Of a DNA stretch of 19,793 bases, positions 1 through 6,410 are shown piece by piece. Position 1 is the first letter of the stretch, and each line of letters begins with the position of its first letter. This stretch comes from an uncultured Clostridium sp. GTDB taxonomy: Bacteria > Bacillota_I > Bacilli_A > RF39 > UBA660. A program made the position numbers and the translations under genes. The stretch spans positions 1 to 19,793 of the forward strand of contig CABUQZ010000026.1 in NCBI GenBank assembly GCA_902493795.1. Reading direction: 5' to 3'. A model generated the notes under the pieces. The model did no database searches and had not been told where the DNA came from. It was given only the letters and a program-made list of their open reading frames with translations.

Positions 1-74
1 AGTTGACTTAGAGGTGTACCTTTCTTTTTATCATTGTACAAATTCATTTTTTCTTCATAGCTTAATTTGCTCAT
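1..74 (-). CDS. IS3-family transposase OrfA-like, N-terminal fragment
   Basis: An ATG at 72-74 opens a minus-strand frame that is still open at the window edge, giving 24 residues. They start MSKLSYEEKMNLYND and continue with a Lys/Gly-rich turn and PLSQ. This resembles the N-terminal helix-turn-helix of IS3-family OrfA proteins, which bind the element ends. No SD is obvious close to the ATG, which is common for IS orfA genes. With so few residues, another HTH protein is possible. Confidence 0.5.
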   Translation of the reverse strand, partial: MSKLSYEEKMNLYNDKKKGTPLSQ

Positions 75-119
75 ATAAAAACCTCGTTTCCTTTTGTCCA
101 AGAAACGGGGTTCATATCA
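1..119 (-). mobile_element. Edge of an IS3-type insertion sequence (partial)
   Basis: The left edge carries the start of a transposase-like gene on the minus strand. It is preceded by a GU-tolerant 11-bp inverted repeat: AACCTCGTTTC at 80-90 pairs with GAAACGGGGTT at 102-112. Read on the minus strand, the sequence upstream of the start codon contains CCCCGTTTCTTGGACA, a pattern that resembles terminal sequences of IS150-group IS3 elements. A TG dinucleotide on the minus strand at 118-119 could mark the tip, but the exact boundary cannot be fixed because the rest of the element lies outside the window. Confidence 0.5.
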
Positions 120-144
120 ACTATCTGGGGGTTTTCTCATCACA

Positions 145-178
145 AAAAGAACTAATGATATAATTCACTAGTTCTTTT
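145..178 (-). terminator. Intrinsic terminator of the pyrimidine-nucleoside phosphorylase gene
   Basis: A perfect 10-bp stem (AAAAGAACTA at 145-154, TAGTTCTTTT at 169-178) has a 14-nt loop and a U-rich tail on the minus strand. It lies 26 bp downstream of the stop codon at 204. The A/U ends make it potentially bidirectional, so it may also shield the gene from IS transcription. Confidence 0.7.
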
Positions 179-203
179 CATTATACAATCAATTATAAAA
201 AAT

Positions 204-1436
204 TTATACTTCTTCTATTGTAAAGGCATCACCAATATTAAAGTTATTTTCCAATGTATCATAATACAAAGTACATAATACATCTCCAACTTTAACTGTA
301 TCCCCAACTTGTTTATTTAGAAATACTCCTACTCTATGATTAATTTCATCGCCTTTTTCACTTCTTCCACTACCAAGTTCACTTGATACTTTTCCAACAA
401 TCATTGCATCAATTGCAGTAATAGTACCAGCTTTAGTAGATTTAACTTCAAGCTTATTATCACTGATAGTCATCTTTTCAATATTACCACCACGATACTT
501 TATAAACTCATAGAATTTATTAATAGCCTTTTTAGAGTTAATAGCGTCAATTACTTCATCTCTTGCATCAATAATAGATATTTCTTTAGCCATACTTACC
601 ATATTACTTGCAATATCTATACACAAATCATAAAGATTGTTTCTAACTTTTCCATCAAGAATTTCAACTGCTTCAGCAACTTCTAAAGCATTTCCAACAC
701 ACATTCCTAAAGGAGTGTTCATATCAGAAATTAAACATCTAACTTCCTTATTATAGAAGTTACCAATTCTTACCATTAAATCCCTTAATTCTTTAGCAGA
801 TCTATCATCTTTTATTAATGCTCCATCACCACACTTAATATCGATAAGTATTTTATCAGCACCACTTGCTATTTTTTTACTCATAATACTAACAGCAATC
901 AATGGAATAGAATCAACTGTAGCAGTAACATCTCTTAATGAGTAAATTGCTTTATCAAGAGGAACCAATGAATCAGTTTGACTACAAACTATCATTCCAA
1001 TATCACTAAGTTCTTTCATAAATTCTTCTTTAGTAGCTTCAACTTTAAAACCTGGAATACTTTCTAATTTATCAATTGTACCACCAGTAAGTCCTAGTCC
1101 TCGTCCACTCATTTTAGGTACAATAATTCCTAAAGAAGCAACTATAGGAGCAATTATTAATGTAGTTTTATCTCCAACACCACCAGTTGAGTGTTTATCT
1201 ACTTTAACTCCAGGAATTATAGATAAATCCAAAACATCACCACTATTAATAAATATATCTGTTAAATCAAATACTTCTTGATCTGACATACCATTTATAC
1301 AAATTGCCATCAATAAAGAAGACATTTGATAATCTTTAACTGTATTATCTAGAAATCCTTTAAATGCAAACTCAAGTTCTTCTTTTGATAATTCTTTATT
1401 ATTTCGCTTTTTATCAATAATATCTATAACATTCAT
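204..1436 (-). CDS. pdp: Pyrimidine-nucleoside phosphorylase (thymidine/uridine phosphorylase)
   Basis: The enzyme phosphorolyses thymidine, deoxyuridine or uridine to free base and (deoxy)ribose-1-phosphate in cytosolic pyrimidine salvage. The family signature is unmistakable: KHSTGGVGDKTT at residues 81-92 (phosphate-binding loop), SGRGLGLTGGTIDKLES at 110-126, SLRDVTATVDSIPLI at 166-180, and the C-terminal beta domain with AGTITAIDA and GDEINHRVGV. At 410 residues it is slightly shorter than the usual ~433; the shortening appears to be in the C-terminal half. The position commonly KxGSGAF reads KCGDGALIKD. The start is supported by GGAGG 7 nt upstream of the ATG. It is a single gene, divergent from the radical SAM gene and followed by its own terminator. 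Deciding between deoA-type and pdp-type specificity needs biochemistry; Bacillota usually carry the broad-specificity Pdp. Confidence 0.93.
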   Translation of the reverse strand: MNVIDIIDKKRNNKELSKEELEFAFKGFLDNTVKDYQMSSLLMAICINGMSDQEVFDLTDIFINSGDVLDLSIIPGVKVDKHSTGGVGDKTTLIIAPIVASLGIIVPKMSGRGLGLTGGTIDKLESIPGFKVEATKEEFMKELSDIGMIVCSQTDSLVPLDKAIYSLRDVTATVDSIPLIAVSIMSKKIASGADKILIDIKCGDGALIKDDRSAKELRDLMVRIGNFYNKEVRCLISDMNTPLGMCVGNALEVAEAVEILDGKVRNNLYDLCIDIASNMVSMAKEISIIDARDEVIDAINSKKAINKFYEFIKYRGGNIEKMTISDNKLEVKSTKAGTITAIDAMIVGKVSSELGSGRSEKGDEINHRVGVFLNKQVGDTVKVGDVLCTLYYDTLENNFNIGDAFTIEEV

Positions 1437-1504
1437 ATGTAAGCCTCCTACTATAAATTATTATACACAAAAAGGAAAAAAAAAAGAAGATAAATATCTA
1501 AATC

Positions 1505-1533
1505 TTTATATATTTAAAAAATAATGGTATTAT
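1505..1533 (+). promoter_or_regulatory. Extended -10 promoter of the radical SAM gene
   Basis: TGG followed by TATTAT (1528-1533) forms an extended -10 element. A weak -35 (TTTATA, 1505-1510) lies 17 bp upstream. The SD GGAGAAG follows at about 1543-1549, shortly before the ATG at 1554. Confidence 0.5.
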
Positions 1534-1553
1534 GTATTTAATGGAGAAGTATT

Positions 1554-2696
1554 ATGAAAGAAAAAAAAATCAAACTATATACAGAAAAAGAAATGAATAC
1601 AATGAGAAAAACAGATAAAGATTTTATTGATTCATTTTATGAAAGTAGAAAATATGCAATGAAATTGCACCCATTAAGAGCGCTTTTTTTTGAAGTGACA
1701 TTAAGATGTAATGCAAGATGTGAGCATTGTGGAAGTAATTGTGGTGATTTTCATCCTACAAATGAAATTACTGGAGATGAAATCAAAAAAGTTTTAAAAG
1801 AAATATATGATAAAAACTATGATACAAGAAAAGTAATGCTTAATATTACAGGTGGAGAACCTTTATTAAGAGAAGATTTATTTGACCTAATGAAATACGC
1901 AAGAAGTTTAGGATACTACTGGGGAATAACTTCTAATGGTATTTTGATAAATGAAGAAATGGTAAAAAAAATGGAAGAAGCTGAAATGTACAGTACTTCT
2001 ATAAGTATAGATGGATTAAAAGAAACACATGAAAGTTTTAGAAAAGTAAAAAATAGTTGGGATAAGATTATTCATGGTCTTAAGTTAATGTTAAATAGTA
2101 AAGTCATTAAAATTGTCCAAGTAACTACATGTGTAAATAAAAAAAATATTGATGAATTAGAAGAGCTATATCAATTTTTAAAAGATTTGGGTATTAAACA
2201 TTGGAGAGTTATGGAAGTTGATCCAATAGGAAGAGCAAAAGACAATCACGATCTACTTTTAGAACCTGATCAAATTGAAAGAATGTTTAATTTTATTGCA
2301 GAAAAGCAAAGAGAAGATAATGGAATGGAAATTGTTTATGGTTGTAGCCACTTTCTTGGAATGGACGTTGAGCCAATAGTAAGAACACAACCATTTGTTT
2401 GTAATACAGGTATCTCAATAGGCTGCATATTAAGTAATGGTGATATATTTGTATGTCCTGACGTTGAAAGAAGAAAAGAACTAATTCAAGGTAACATAAG
2501 AAAAGATAGTTTTACAGAAGTTTGGGAAACAAAGTTTAAACCATACAGAACAATTAAAAGAACATGTAATGAAAAATGTAAAAAATGTAAAGACTGGAAG
2601 TTATGTTTAGGAGATGCCTTTCACACATGGGACTTTGATTTGAACGAACCTAGATTCTGTCATTTGAAAAGCTTTAATAGACCAAAAGATAAATAA
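1554..2696 (+). CDS. Radical SAM protein with SPASM domain, probable peptide-modifying enzyme
   Basis: The N-terminal radical SAM core has the [4Fe-4S]-binding CxxxCxxC motif at C52, C56 and C59 (RCNARCEHC) and the SAM-binding GGEP at residues 100-103. The C-terminal third is a full SPASM domain with auxiliary-cluster cysteines C283, C291, C301, C338, C342, C345, C351 and C369; CKKCKDWKLC is a CX2CX5C element. SPASM enzymes mostly modify ribosomal peptides or proteins, forming thioether, C-C or epimerised residues or acting as maturases. The 380-residue length fits. The ATG has GGAGAAG upstream and an extended -10 promoter. The gene is monocistronic, ending in its own terminator, and converges on a gene for a Tyr/Cys repeat protein whose stop lies 50 bp away. 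That makes the repeat protein an attractive substrate, but this is inference. The exact subfamily is not recognised; enzyme class is confident, substrate unknown. Confidence 0.9.
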   Translation: MKEKKIKLYTEKEMNTMRKTDKDFIDSFYESRKYAMKLHPLRALFFEVTLRCNARCEHCGSNCGDFHPTNEITGDEIKKVLKEIYDKNYDTRKVMLNITGGEPLLREDLFDLMKYARSLGYYWGITSNGILINEEMVKKMEEAEMYSTSISIDGLKETHESFRKVKNSWDKIIHGLKLMLNSKVIKIVQVTTCVNKKNIDELEELYQFLKDLGIKHWRVMEVDPIGRAKDNHDLLLEPDQIERMFNFIAEKQREDNGMEIVYGCSHFLGMDVEPIVRTQPFVCNTGISIGCILSNGDIFVCPDVERRKELIQGNIRKDSFTEVWETKFKPYRTIKRTCNEKCKKCKDWKLCLGDAFHTWDFDLNEPRFCHLKSFNRPKDK

Positions 2697-2719
2697 GAAG
2701 TTAAATCTTCTTTTTTTTT
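2695..2719 (+). terminator. Intrinsic terminator of the radical SAM gene
   Basis: A perfect 6-bp stem (AAGAAG 2695-2700, CTTCTT 2707-2712) with a 6-nt loop is followed by a run of T. It begins inside the stop codon. Confidence 0.7.
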
Positions 2720-2720
2720 G

Positions 2721-2750
2721 AAAAAAAATAACATCATATTCGATGTTATT
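2721..2750 (-). terminator. Intrinsic terminator overlapping the end of the repeat-protein gene
   Basis: A perfect 9-bp stem (AATAACATC 2727-2735, GATGTTATT 2742-2750) has a 6-nt loop and is followed on the minus strand by eight U. The stem includes the stop codon and the last Lys codon, so translation termination and transcription termination coincide. It ends the four-gene operon. Confidence 0.8.
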
Positions 2751-3846
2751 TAGGTTGTACTGATGTTATTTGACTACCAATACTTGGATACTCTACTCCA
2801 TATTTTGGCTGCACAGATGTTATTTGACTACCAATACTTGGACACTCTACTCCATACTTTGGTTGCACTGATGCTATCTGATCTCCAATACTTGGACACT
2901 CTACTCCATACTTTGGTTGTACAGATACTATCTGATCTCCGATACCAGGATACTCTACTCCATATTTTGGTTGTACTGATGCTATCTGATCTCCGATACC
3001 AGGATACTCTACTCCATATTTTGGTTGCACTGATGCTATCTGATCTCCAATACCAGGACACTCTACTCCATATTTTGGTTGCACTGATGATATCTGATCT
3101 CCAATACCAGGATACTCTACTCCATATTTTGGTTGCACTGATGCTATCTGACCTCCAATACCAGGATACTCCACTCCATACTTTGGTTGTACTGATGCTA
3201 TCTGATCTCCGATACCAGGACACTCTACCCCATACTTTGGTTGTACTGATGCTATCTGATCTTCAACACCAGGATAAATTACTCCATACAACGCCTGTAT
3301 AGCAGTAATAGTCTCTAATTGTATTCCACCAAACTGATAAGATGATAATTCTTTAATTTCCTTTATTAAAGAATATATTTCAACATCCAAGTTAGAAAGA
3401 CGAATGGATTTTAATCTATCTACAGAACTTAAAGAATTATTATTTAAATAATTAGAAAACTTAGGATTATAATTAAATGAACTATCATCAGAAACGATAA
3501 CTTTTTCTAAAAGAGCATCACTTCTATTGTTATCCATTAAATGTTTATTGGAATTTCTTTTTTCTAATAACTCTTGTAATTTTTTTATTTTTTCAGTAGC
3601 AGGAATTAAAGAAGATTGAACATACTTTTTTGCATCATTTAGTTTATACATTAAATCACTAACCTGATCATTTCCAGCAAAAATAGTATCTCCACTTAAC
3701 TCTTCTAATCTTTCTTGAATTTTTGTAATATTTTTATTAATTTTTTCTAAGTTATCTTCAATCATTTTAGGCTTAGAGTACTGATTAAAATCCTTTAAAC
3801 TTGTATAATATTGATCTAAAGATAAAGAATCATTTTCATCTTCCAT
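2746..3846 (-). CDS. Coiled-coil protein with ten C-terminal 18-residue Tyr/Cys repeats
   Basis: This 366-residue soluble protein has no signal peptide or membrane segment. Residues ~1-186 are highly charged and mostly helical, with heptad-like stretches such as LEKINKNITKIQERLEEL, and lack Trp. Residues 187-366 are ten head-to-tail repeats of consensus YGVEYPGIGDQIASVQPK, and the protein ends exactly at the last repeat. Position 5 of the repeat is Tyr in repeats 1, 3, 4, 6, 7 and 10 and Cys in 2, 5, 8 and 9; other variable positions are 7 (G/S), 10 (D/G/S) and 13 (A/S/T/V). The start has AGGAGG upstream. It is the last gene of a minus-strand operon with two WXG100-like proteins, 15 bp after the preceding gene, so secretion by a type VII system is plausible. 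The convergent radical SAM/SPASM enzyme could act on the repeat tail. I do not recognise a named family; the function is unknown. Confidence 0.85.
   Translation of the reverse strand: MEDENDSLSLDQYYTSLKDFNQYSKPKMIEDNLEKINKNITKIQERLEELSGDTIFAGNDQVSDLMYKLNDAKKYVQSSLIPATEKIKKLQELLEKRNSNKHLMDNNRSDALLEKVIVSDDSSFNYNPKFSNYLNNNSLSSVDRLKSIRLSNLDVEIYSLIKEIKELSSYQFGGIQLETITAIQALYGVIYPGVEDQIASVQPKYGVECPGIGDQIASVQPKYGVEYPGIGGQIASVQPKYGVEYPGIGDQISSVQPKYGVECPGIGDQIASVQPKYGVEYPGIGDQIASVQPKYGVEYPGIGDQIVSVQPKYGVECPSIGDQIASVQPKYGVECPSIGSQITSVQPKYGVEYPSIGSQITSVQPK
2749..3288 (-). repeat. Ten tandem 54-bp repeats inside the coding sequence
   Basis: Ten adjacent 54-bp units (540 bp) encode the 18-residue repeats. 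The units differ by a few substitutions only. The Tyr/Cys difference is a single TAT/TGT change, seen on the plus strand as GGATACTCT versus GGACACTCT. All units keep the frame, and copy number probably changes by slippage or recombination. The unit next to the stop and the one next to the N-terminal domain are the most divergent, as expected for arrays homogenised in the middle. Confidence 0.95.
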
Positions 3847-3861
3847 AATAATTCCTCCTTA

Positions 3862-4176
3862 TTAATTTCCATTACTCAAATTATTTGATGACTCTTTTAG
3901 ATATGCATCCATTTTTTCATATGCGTTCAACACACTTTGCAAATAACTAGCATAATTTTGAAGAGTTGTCTCAATAGTACTTGTTTGTTGTTGCAATACT
4001 TGTTTTTTTTGTAAAATCGCTTGTTTAGTTTTGCCTTTCCATTTTAAATCATCAGTAACATCATTTAATATTTCATTTTCTTTATTTACTAAATCATTTA
4101 TATTTTTTGAACAAGAACTGATAGCATTTATTGCATCTGTAAATGAACTAGTATCCTTTAATTCTATCTTATTCAT
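3862..4176 (-). CDS. WXG100-like small helical protein (type VII secretion substrate or partner)
   Basis: The protein is 104 residues, all helical by composition, without a signal peptide. A Trp-x-Gly turn sits in the middle: WKG at residues 46-48 within DDLKWKGKTKQAI, separating two amphipathic helices. This is the WXG100/EsxA-YukE layout and size; such proteins form helical hairpin dimers exported by type VII (Ess/Yuk) systems. GGAGG lies upstream of the ATG. It sits between a second 104-residue relative and the repeat protein in one operon, suggesting the two form a heterodimer or chaperone the repeat protein. No EssC-type ATPase is in the window. Assignment rests on motif, length and context. 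Confidence 0.7.
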   Translation of the reverse strand: MNKIELKDTSSFTDAINAISSCSKNINDLVNKENEILNDVTDDLKWKGKTKQAILQKKQVLQQQTSTIETTLQNYASYLQSVLNAYEKMDAYLKESSNNLSNGN

Positions 4177-4188
4177 TATTGCCTCCGT

Positions 4189-4503
4189 TTATTTTGTCAT
4201 GACAACATAATCCTGAACTTTGTAAGCTCCTTTTGATGATAATTCATCACATTCTAAATATCTATTCATTGTGTTTTTTATAACAACAGATAATCTATTG
4301 TAGACACTAAATAATTGTTCTAGTTGTTTCAAATAAGATTCAAAACTAGTTACAAATGTTTTGGAAGACTCATCAATCCAAGAAAGTTTAATTTTTTCTA
4401 ACGCTTCTTTTAATCTATTAATATTTTCTAACAATTCATTGTAATATAAATCAATTTGAGAACTCGAATCAATCAATTCGTTTGTATTTGCTCTAAAATC
4501 CAT
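4189..4503 (-). CDS. WXG100-like small helical protein, variant motif
   Basis: This second 104-residue helical protein starts MDFRANTNELIDSSSQIDLY. The expected central turn reads SWIDESSKTF: W42-I-D44 rather than WxG, so the Gly is replaced. The spacing to a downstream helix with regularly placed Phe/Leu (FESYLKQLEQLFSVY) and a C-terminal Tyr/Leu helix matches WXG100 proteins. It starts 3 bp after the upstream stop, and its SD (GGGGTGAG) lies in the end of that gene, implying translational coupling. It is probably the partner of the neighbouring WKG protein. A general helical adaptor protein is the alternative. Confidence 0.62.
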   Translation of the reverse strand: MDFRANTNELIDSSSQIDLYYNELLENINRLKEALEKIKLSWIDESSKTFVTSFESYLKQLEQLFSVYNRLSVVIKNTMNRYLECDELSSKGAYKVQDYVVMTK

Positions 4504-4506
4504 AAA

Positions 4507-5367
4507 CTACTCACCCCTTTTAGAATCACTATCTTTTTCTTCATCCTTTTTCATATTAGAAAAAGCATAAGCAGCTCCTGCACCAACAGCACCTACTGCA
4601 GCAGCAATTCCACCCACAAGAGCAGCATTAAATCCACCGCCTGATTCTTCTTTTTCACTTTGCGTGTCAACCGAACTATTTACTTCAGTTGTATTATCTT
4701 TTACCTCGGTTTCAGGAAAAGACAACTCAACTTCATCTTTAAATTCAATATCATAAGAATCATCATTAGATGCTTCATCACTAAATTGTATACTATCGTC
4801 ATTTATAAGTTCTTCTTCATTAGAAAGAGTTACTTCTTCATTATTTTCTTGAATGTTTTCATTCATTACACTTGTACTAGAATTATTTTCCACTACTTGT
4901 TCTTGATTTTCATAATTCATACCATTATTTGTTGACTCTAAAGTATTAGAAAAAGATGGGCTTGGCTGTGAAGCAACAGGTGTATTTATAACAGGGTTAG
5001 AAGTCGTTGGACTAACAGTAACTGAAGGAATAGAAAATTCAACATTATGTAATTCAGCATTATGAATAGTAGGTATTTCTATTTCATTAATCTGTTGAGA
5101 TGATGTGTTTTCAATTTCTTCTAGTCCAGTATCAAAATAAGAAAATCTTTCATTTAATTTTACTAATGTCTGATTAATTGTTACAAGTAAGTTTTCAAAA
5201 TTTTCAATTGAATTACCATATAAAAAACAATTTCTAGGAGAACTCAAACTAGAAATATTATTATGGATATCAGAGATATCTTTTTCTGTATCAGAAATAC
5301 TAGTATTTATATCATCAATAACTGAAGACTTACAAATCTTATCACTTACTCTATAATATTCACTCAT
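4507..5367 (-). CDS. Acidic C-terminally anchored membrane protein with N-terminal coiled coil
   Basis: The 286-residue protein has three parts. Residues ~8-95 are helical with polar heptads. Residues ~105-240 form a low-complexity linker rich in Asn, Ser, Glu and Asp. Residues ~245-270 form a Gly/Ala-rich membrane segment (AALVGGIAAAVGAVGAGAAY), followed by a Lys/Asp/Glu-rich tail. There is no signal peptide. ATG at 5367 is chosen over an upstream GTG at 5376 because AAGGTG lies 6 nt before it and overlaps the GTG. It is the first gene of the four-gene operon, with a consensus promoter 25 bp upstream. The small-residue helix could oligomerise or insert as a hairpin. Helical N-domains before long linkers occur in type VII substrates of the LXG kind, but no LXG motif is visible. 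Function unknown. Confidence 0.75.
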   Translation of the reverse strand: MSEYYRVSDKICKSSVIDDINTSISDTEKDISDIHNNISSLSSPRNCFLYGNSIENFENLLVTINQTLVKLNERFSYFDTGLEEIENTSSQQINEIEIPTIHNAELHNVEFSIPSVTVSPTTSNPVINTPVASQPSPSFSNTLESTNNGMNYENQEQVVENNSSTSVMNENIQENNEEVTLSNEEELINDDSIQFSDEASNDDSYDIEFKDEVELSFPETEVKDNTTEVNSSVDTQSEKEESGGGFNAALVGGIAAAVGAVGAGAAYAFSNMKKDEEKDSDSKRGE

Positions 5368-5391
5368 TATAAACACCTTACCTATAAATTA

Positions 5392-5420
5392 ATTATAACT
5401 AATAATCACATATTAGACAA
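5392..5420 (-). promoter_or_regulatory. Sigma-A promoter of the WXG100/repeat-protein operon
   Basis: On the minus strand TTGTCT (5415-5420) and TATAAT (5392-5397) are separated by 17 bp, about 25 bp before the first start codon. A single promoter fits the tight 3-15 bp spacing of the four genes. Confidence 0.7.
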
Positions 5421-5440
5421 GAATTATAGTTTGCAATTTA

Positions 5441-5474
5441 CAAAAGAAAAAAGAAAATATTATCTTATTTTCTT
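5441..5474 (-). terminator. Intrinsic terminator of the XRE regulator gene
   Basis: A perfect 9-bp stem (AAGAAAATA 5451-5459, TATTTTCTT 5466-5474) has a 6-nt loop and a U-rich tail on the minus strand, overlapping the stop codon at 5460-5462. It separates the regulator from the operon promoter downstream. Confidence 0.6.
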
Positions 5475-5816
5475 CTCTATTAACTCTATAGTTCTTTTAG
5501 GTTCTTCTAACAAACTATTATATAAATCAGTATGCTTTCTTAATTCTTTAACTAATTCAATTTCTTCTTTAGCCATTCTAACTCCATATTGTTCTTCGTC
5601 ATCACTAATAACATAACTATCTGTACCAATTAAATAATCTAGATCAACTTTAAATAAATTAGCTATATCAATTAATGTTTCAACAGATGCCATTCTAGAA
5701 CCAGTTTCATAATTTGAAATTGTTACTTTAGTAACATTCAACATTTTACCTAATTGTTCTTGAGAATAACCTGCTTCTTTTCTAAGTTGTCTTAATCTCT
5801 TGCTAAATAAAATCAT
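5460..5816 (-). CDS. XRE-family (Cro/C1-type) transcriptional regulator
   Basis: Residues ~5-62 form a classic lambda-repressor-like helix-turn-helix: LRQLRKEAGYSQEQLGKMLN, then VTISNYETGSR, then a VETLIDIANLFKVDLDYLIG ending. The remaining ~55 residues are acidic and helical (EEIELVKELRKHTDL), possibly for dimerisation. At 118 residues it is a typical small DNA-binding repressor. GTGGTGA is the SD before the ATG. It is transcribed toward, but terminated before, the WXG100-like operon, so control of that operon is possible but not shown. A TATAAT at 5846-5851 is a likely -10. It has no phage neighbours. Confidence 0.9.
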   Translation of the reverse strand: MILFSKRLRQLRKEAGYSQEQLGKMLNVTKVTISNYETGSRMASVETLIDIANLFKVDLDYLIGTDSYVISDDEEQYGVRMAKEEIELVKELRKHTDLYNSLLEEPKRTIELIEKKIR

Positions 5817-5845
5817 AGCAATTCACCACTCTTCAAACTAATCAC

Positions 5846-5851
5846 ATTATA
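5846..5851 (-). promoter_or_regulatory. Likely -10 element of the XRE regulator gene
   Basis: TATAAT on the minus strand lies 29 bp before the start codon at 5816. No good -35 is visible at 17 bp, so it may be weak or regulated. Confidence 0.4.
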
Positions 5852-5900
5852 TTGAATCATTAGAGTATTTTGTTTAAAGTTAACATATCGTAAACCATTA

Positions 5901-5924
5901 AAAAAAATAGTCTTATGACTATTT
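5901..5924 (-). terminator. Intrinsic terminator of ssb
   Basis: A perfect 8-bp stem (AAATAGTC 5905-5912, GACTATTT 5917-5924) with a TTAT loop is followed by a run of U on the minus strand. The ssb TAG stop (5919-5921) lies inside the right arm. Confidence 0.8.
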
Positions 5925-6248
5925 CTCTTCTTTTTTGTTAGATAAAAATGTTACTCTTTCTGCAATTACGTCAAAATAATATTTTTTCTCGTTTTCATTT
6001 TCTACTACATTACTTTGAATTCTTCCTTTTATTCCAACAATATCTCCCTTTTTACAATACTCAACAGTTGATTTGGCAACACTATCCCACATAATACAAT
6101 TTATAAAATCTGTTTCATATTCTCCATCCATATTTTTAAAGCTTCTTGGAATTGCTATTGTAACACGAGATAACTTCTTATTCTTTTCTGTTTCTACAAG
6201 CTCTGGATTTTTAACAAGTCTTCCAACCAAAACCACCTGATTCAACAT
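5919..6248 (-). CDS. ssb: Single-stranded DNA-binding protein, short form
   Basis: This is an OB-fold SSB that coats single-stranded DNA in replication and repair. The start MLNQVVLVGRLVKNPEL is the family's opening, followed by SRVTIAIPRSF, the DNA-contacting strand region, TDFINCIMWDSVAKSTVEYCKKGDIVGIKGRIQ split over residues ~53-85, and YYFDVIAERVTFL. It is only 109 residues, against ~160-180 for housekeeping SSBs. It stops right after the OB fold with a Lys/Glu tail and lacks the acidic Asp-Asp-x-Ile-Pro-Phe-type tip that recruits partner proteins. It may therefore be an accessory SSB, like the short ssb paralogues of many Firmicutes. AGGAGG lies upstream of the ATG. It is monocistronic with its own terminator. 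Confidence 0.92.
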   Translation of the reverse strand: MLNQVVLVGRLVKNPELVETEKNKKLSRVTIAIPRSFKNMDGEYETDFINCIMWDSVAKSTVEYCKKGDIVGIKGRIQSNVVENENEKKYYFDVIAERVTFLSNKKEEK

Positions 6249-6325
6249 ATTTTCCCTCCTTTCAAAAATTACTTTAACATTTTAAAAAGAACTAATCAAA
6301 TTGACTATTTAATGTTTTTACACAA

Positions 6326-6373
6326 AAGAAAAAAAGAAATTTATATTTTCTTTAACAAAATTACAAATTTCTT
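6326..6373 (-). terminator. Probable terminator of the suf operon
   Basis: A 9-bp stem (AAGAAATTT 6334-6342, AAATTTCTT 6365-6373) spans a 22-nt loop with a further short internal pairing. It is followed on the minus strand by a U-rich tract, 38 bp after the sufB stop. Confidence 0.5.
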
Positions 6374-6410
6374 ATTAAATACATATTATATTTTTATTAA
6401 TTTATACTTT

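Noticed and set aside
2749..3288. CRISPR-like array
   Set aside because: The 54-bp units are directly adjacent with no variable spacers, and they encode one continuous protein repeat.
2763..3302. Long plus-strand open frame of 179 codons, and a second minus-strand frame at 2828-3223
   Set aside because: Both are shadows of the 54-bp repeat array: the period is divisible by three, so a frame open in one unit stays open in all. They lack an SD and their Leu/Asp/Thr- or Trp/Ser-rich products look artificial.
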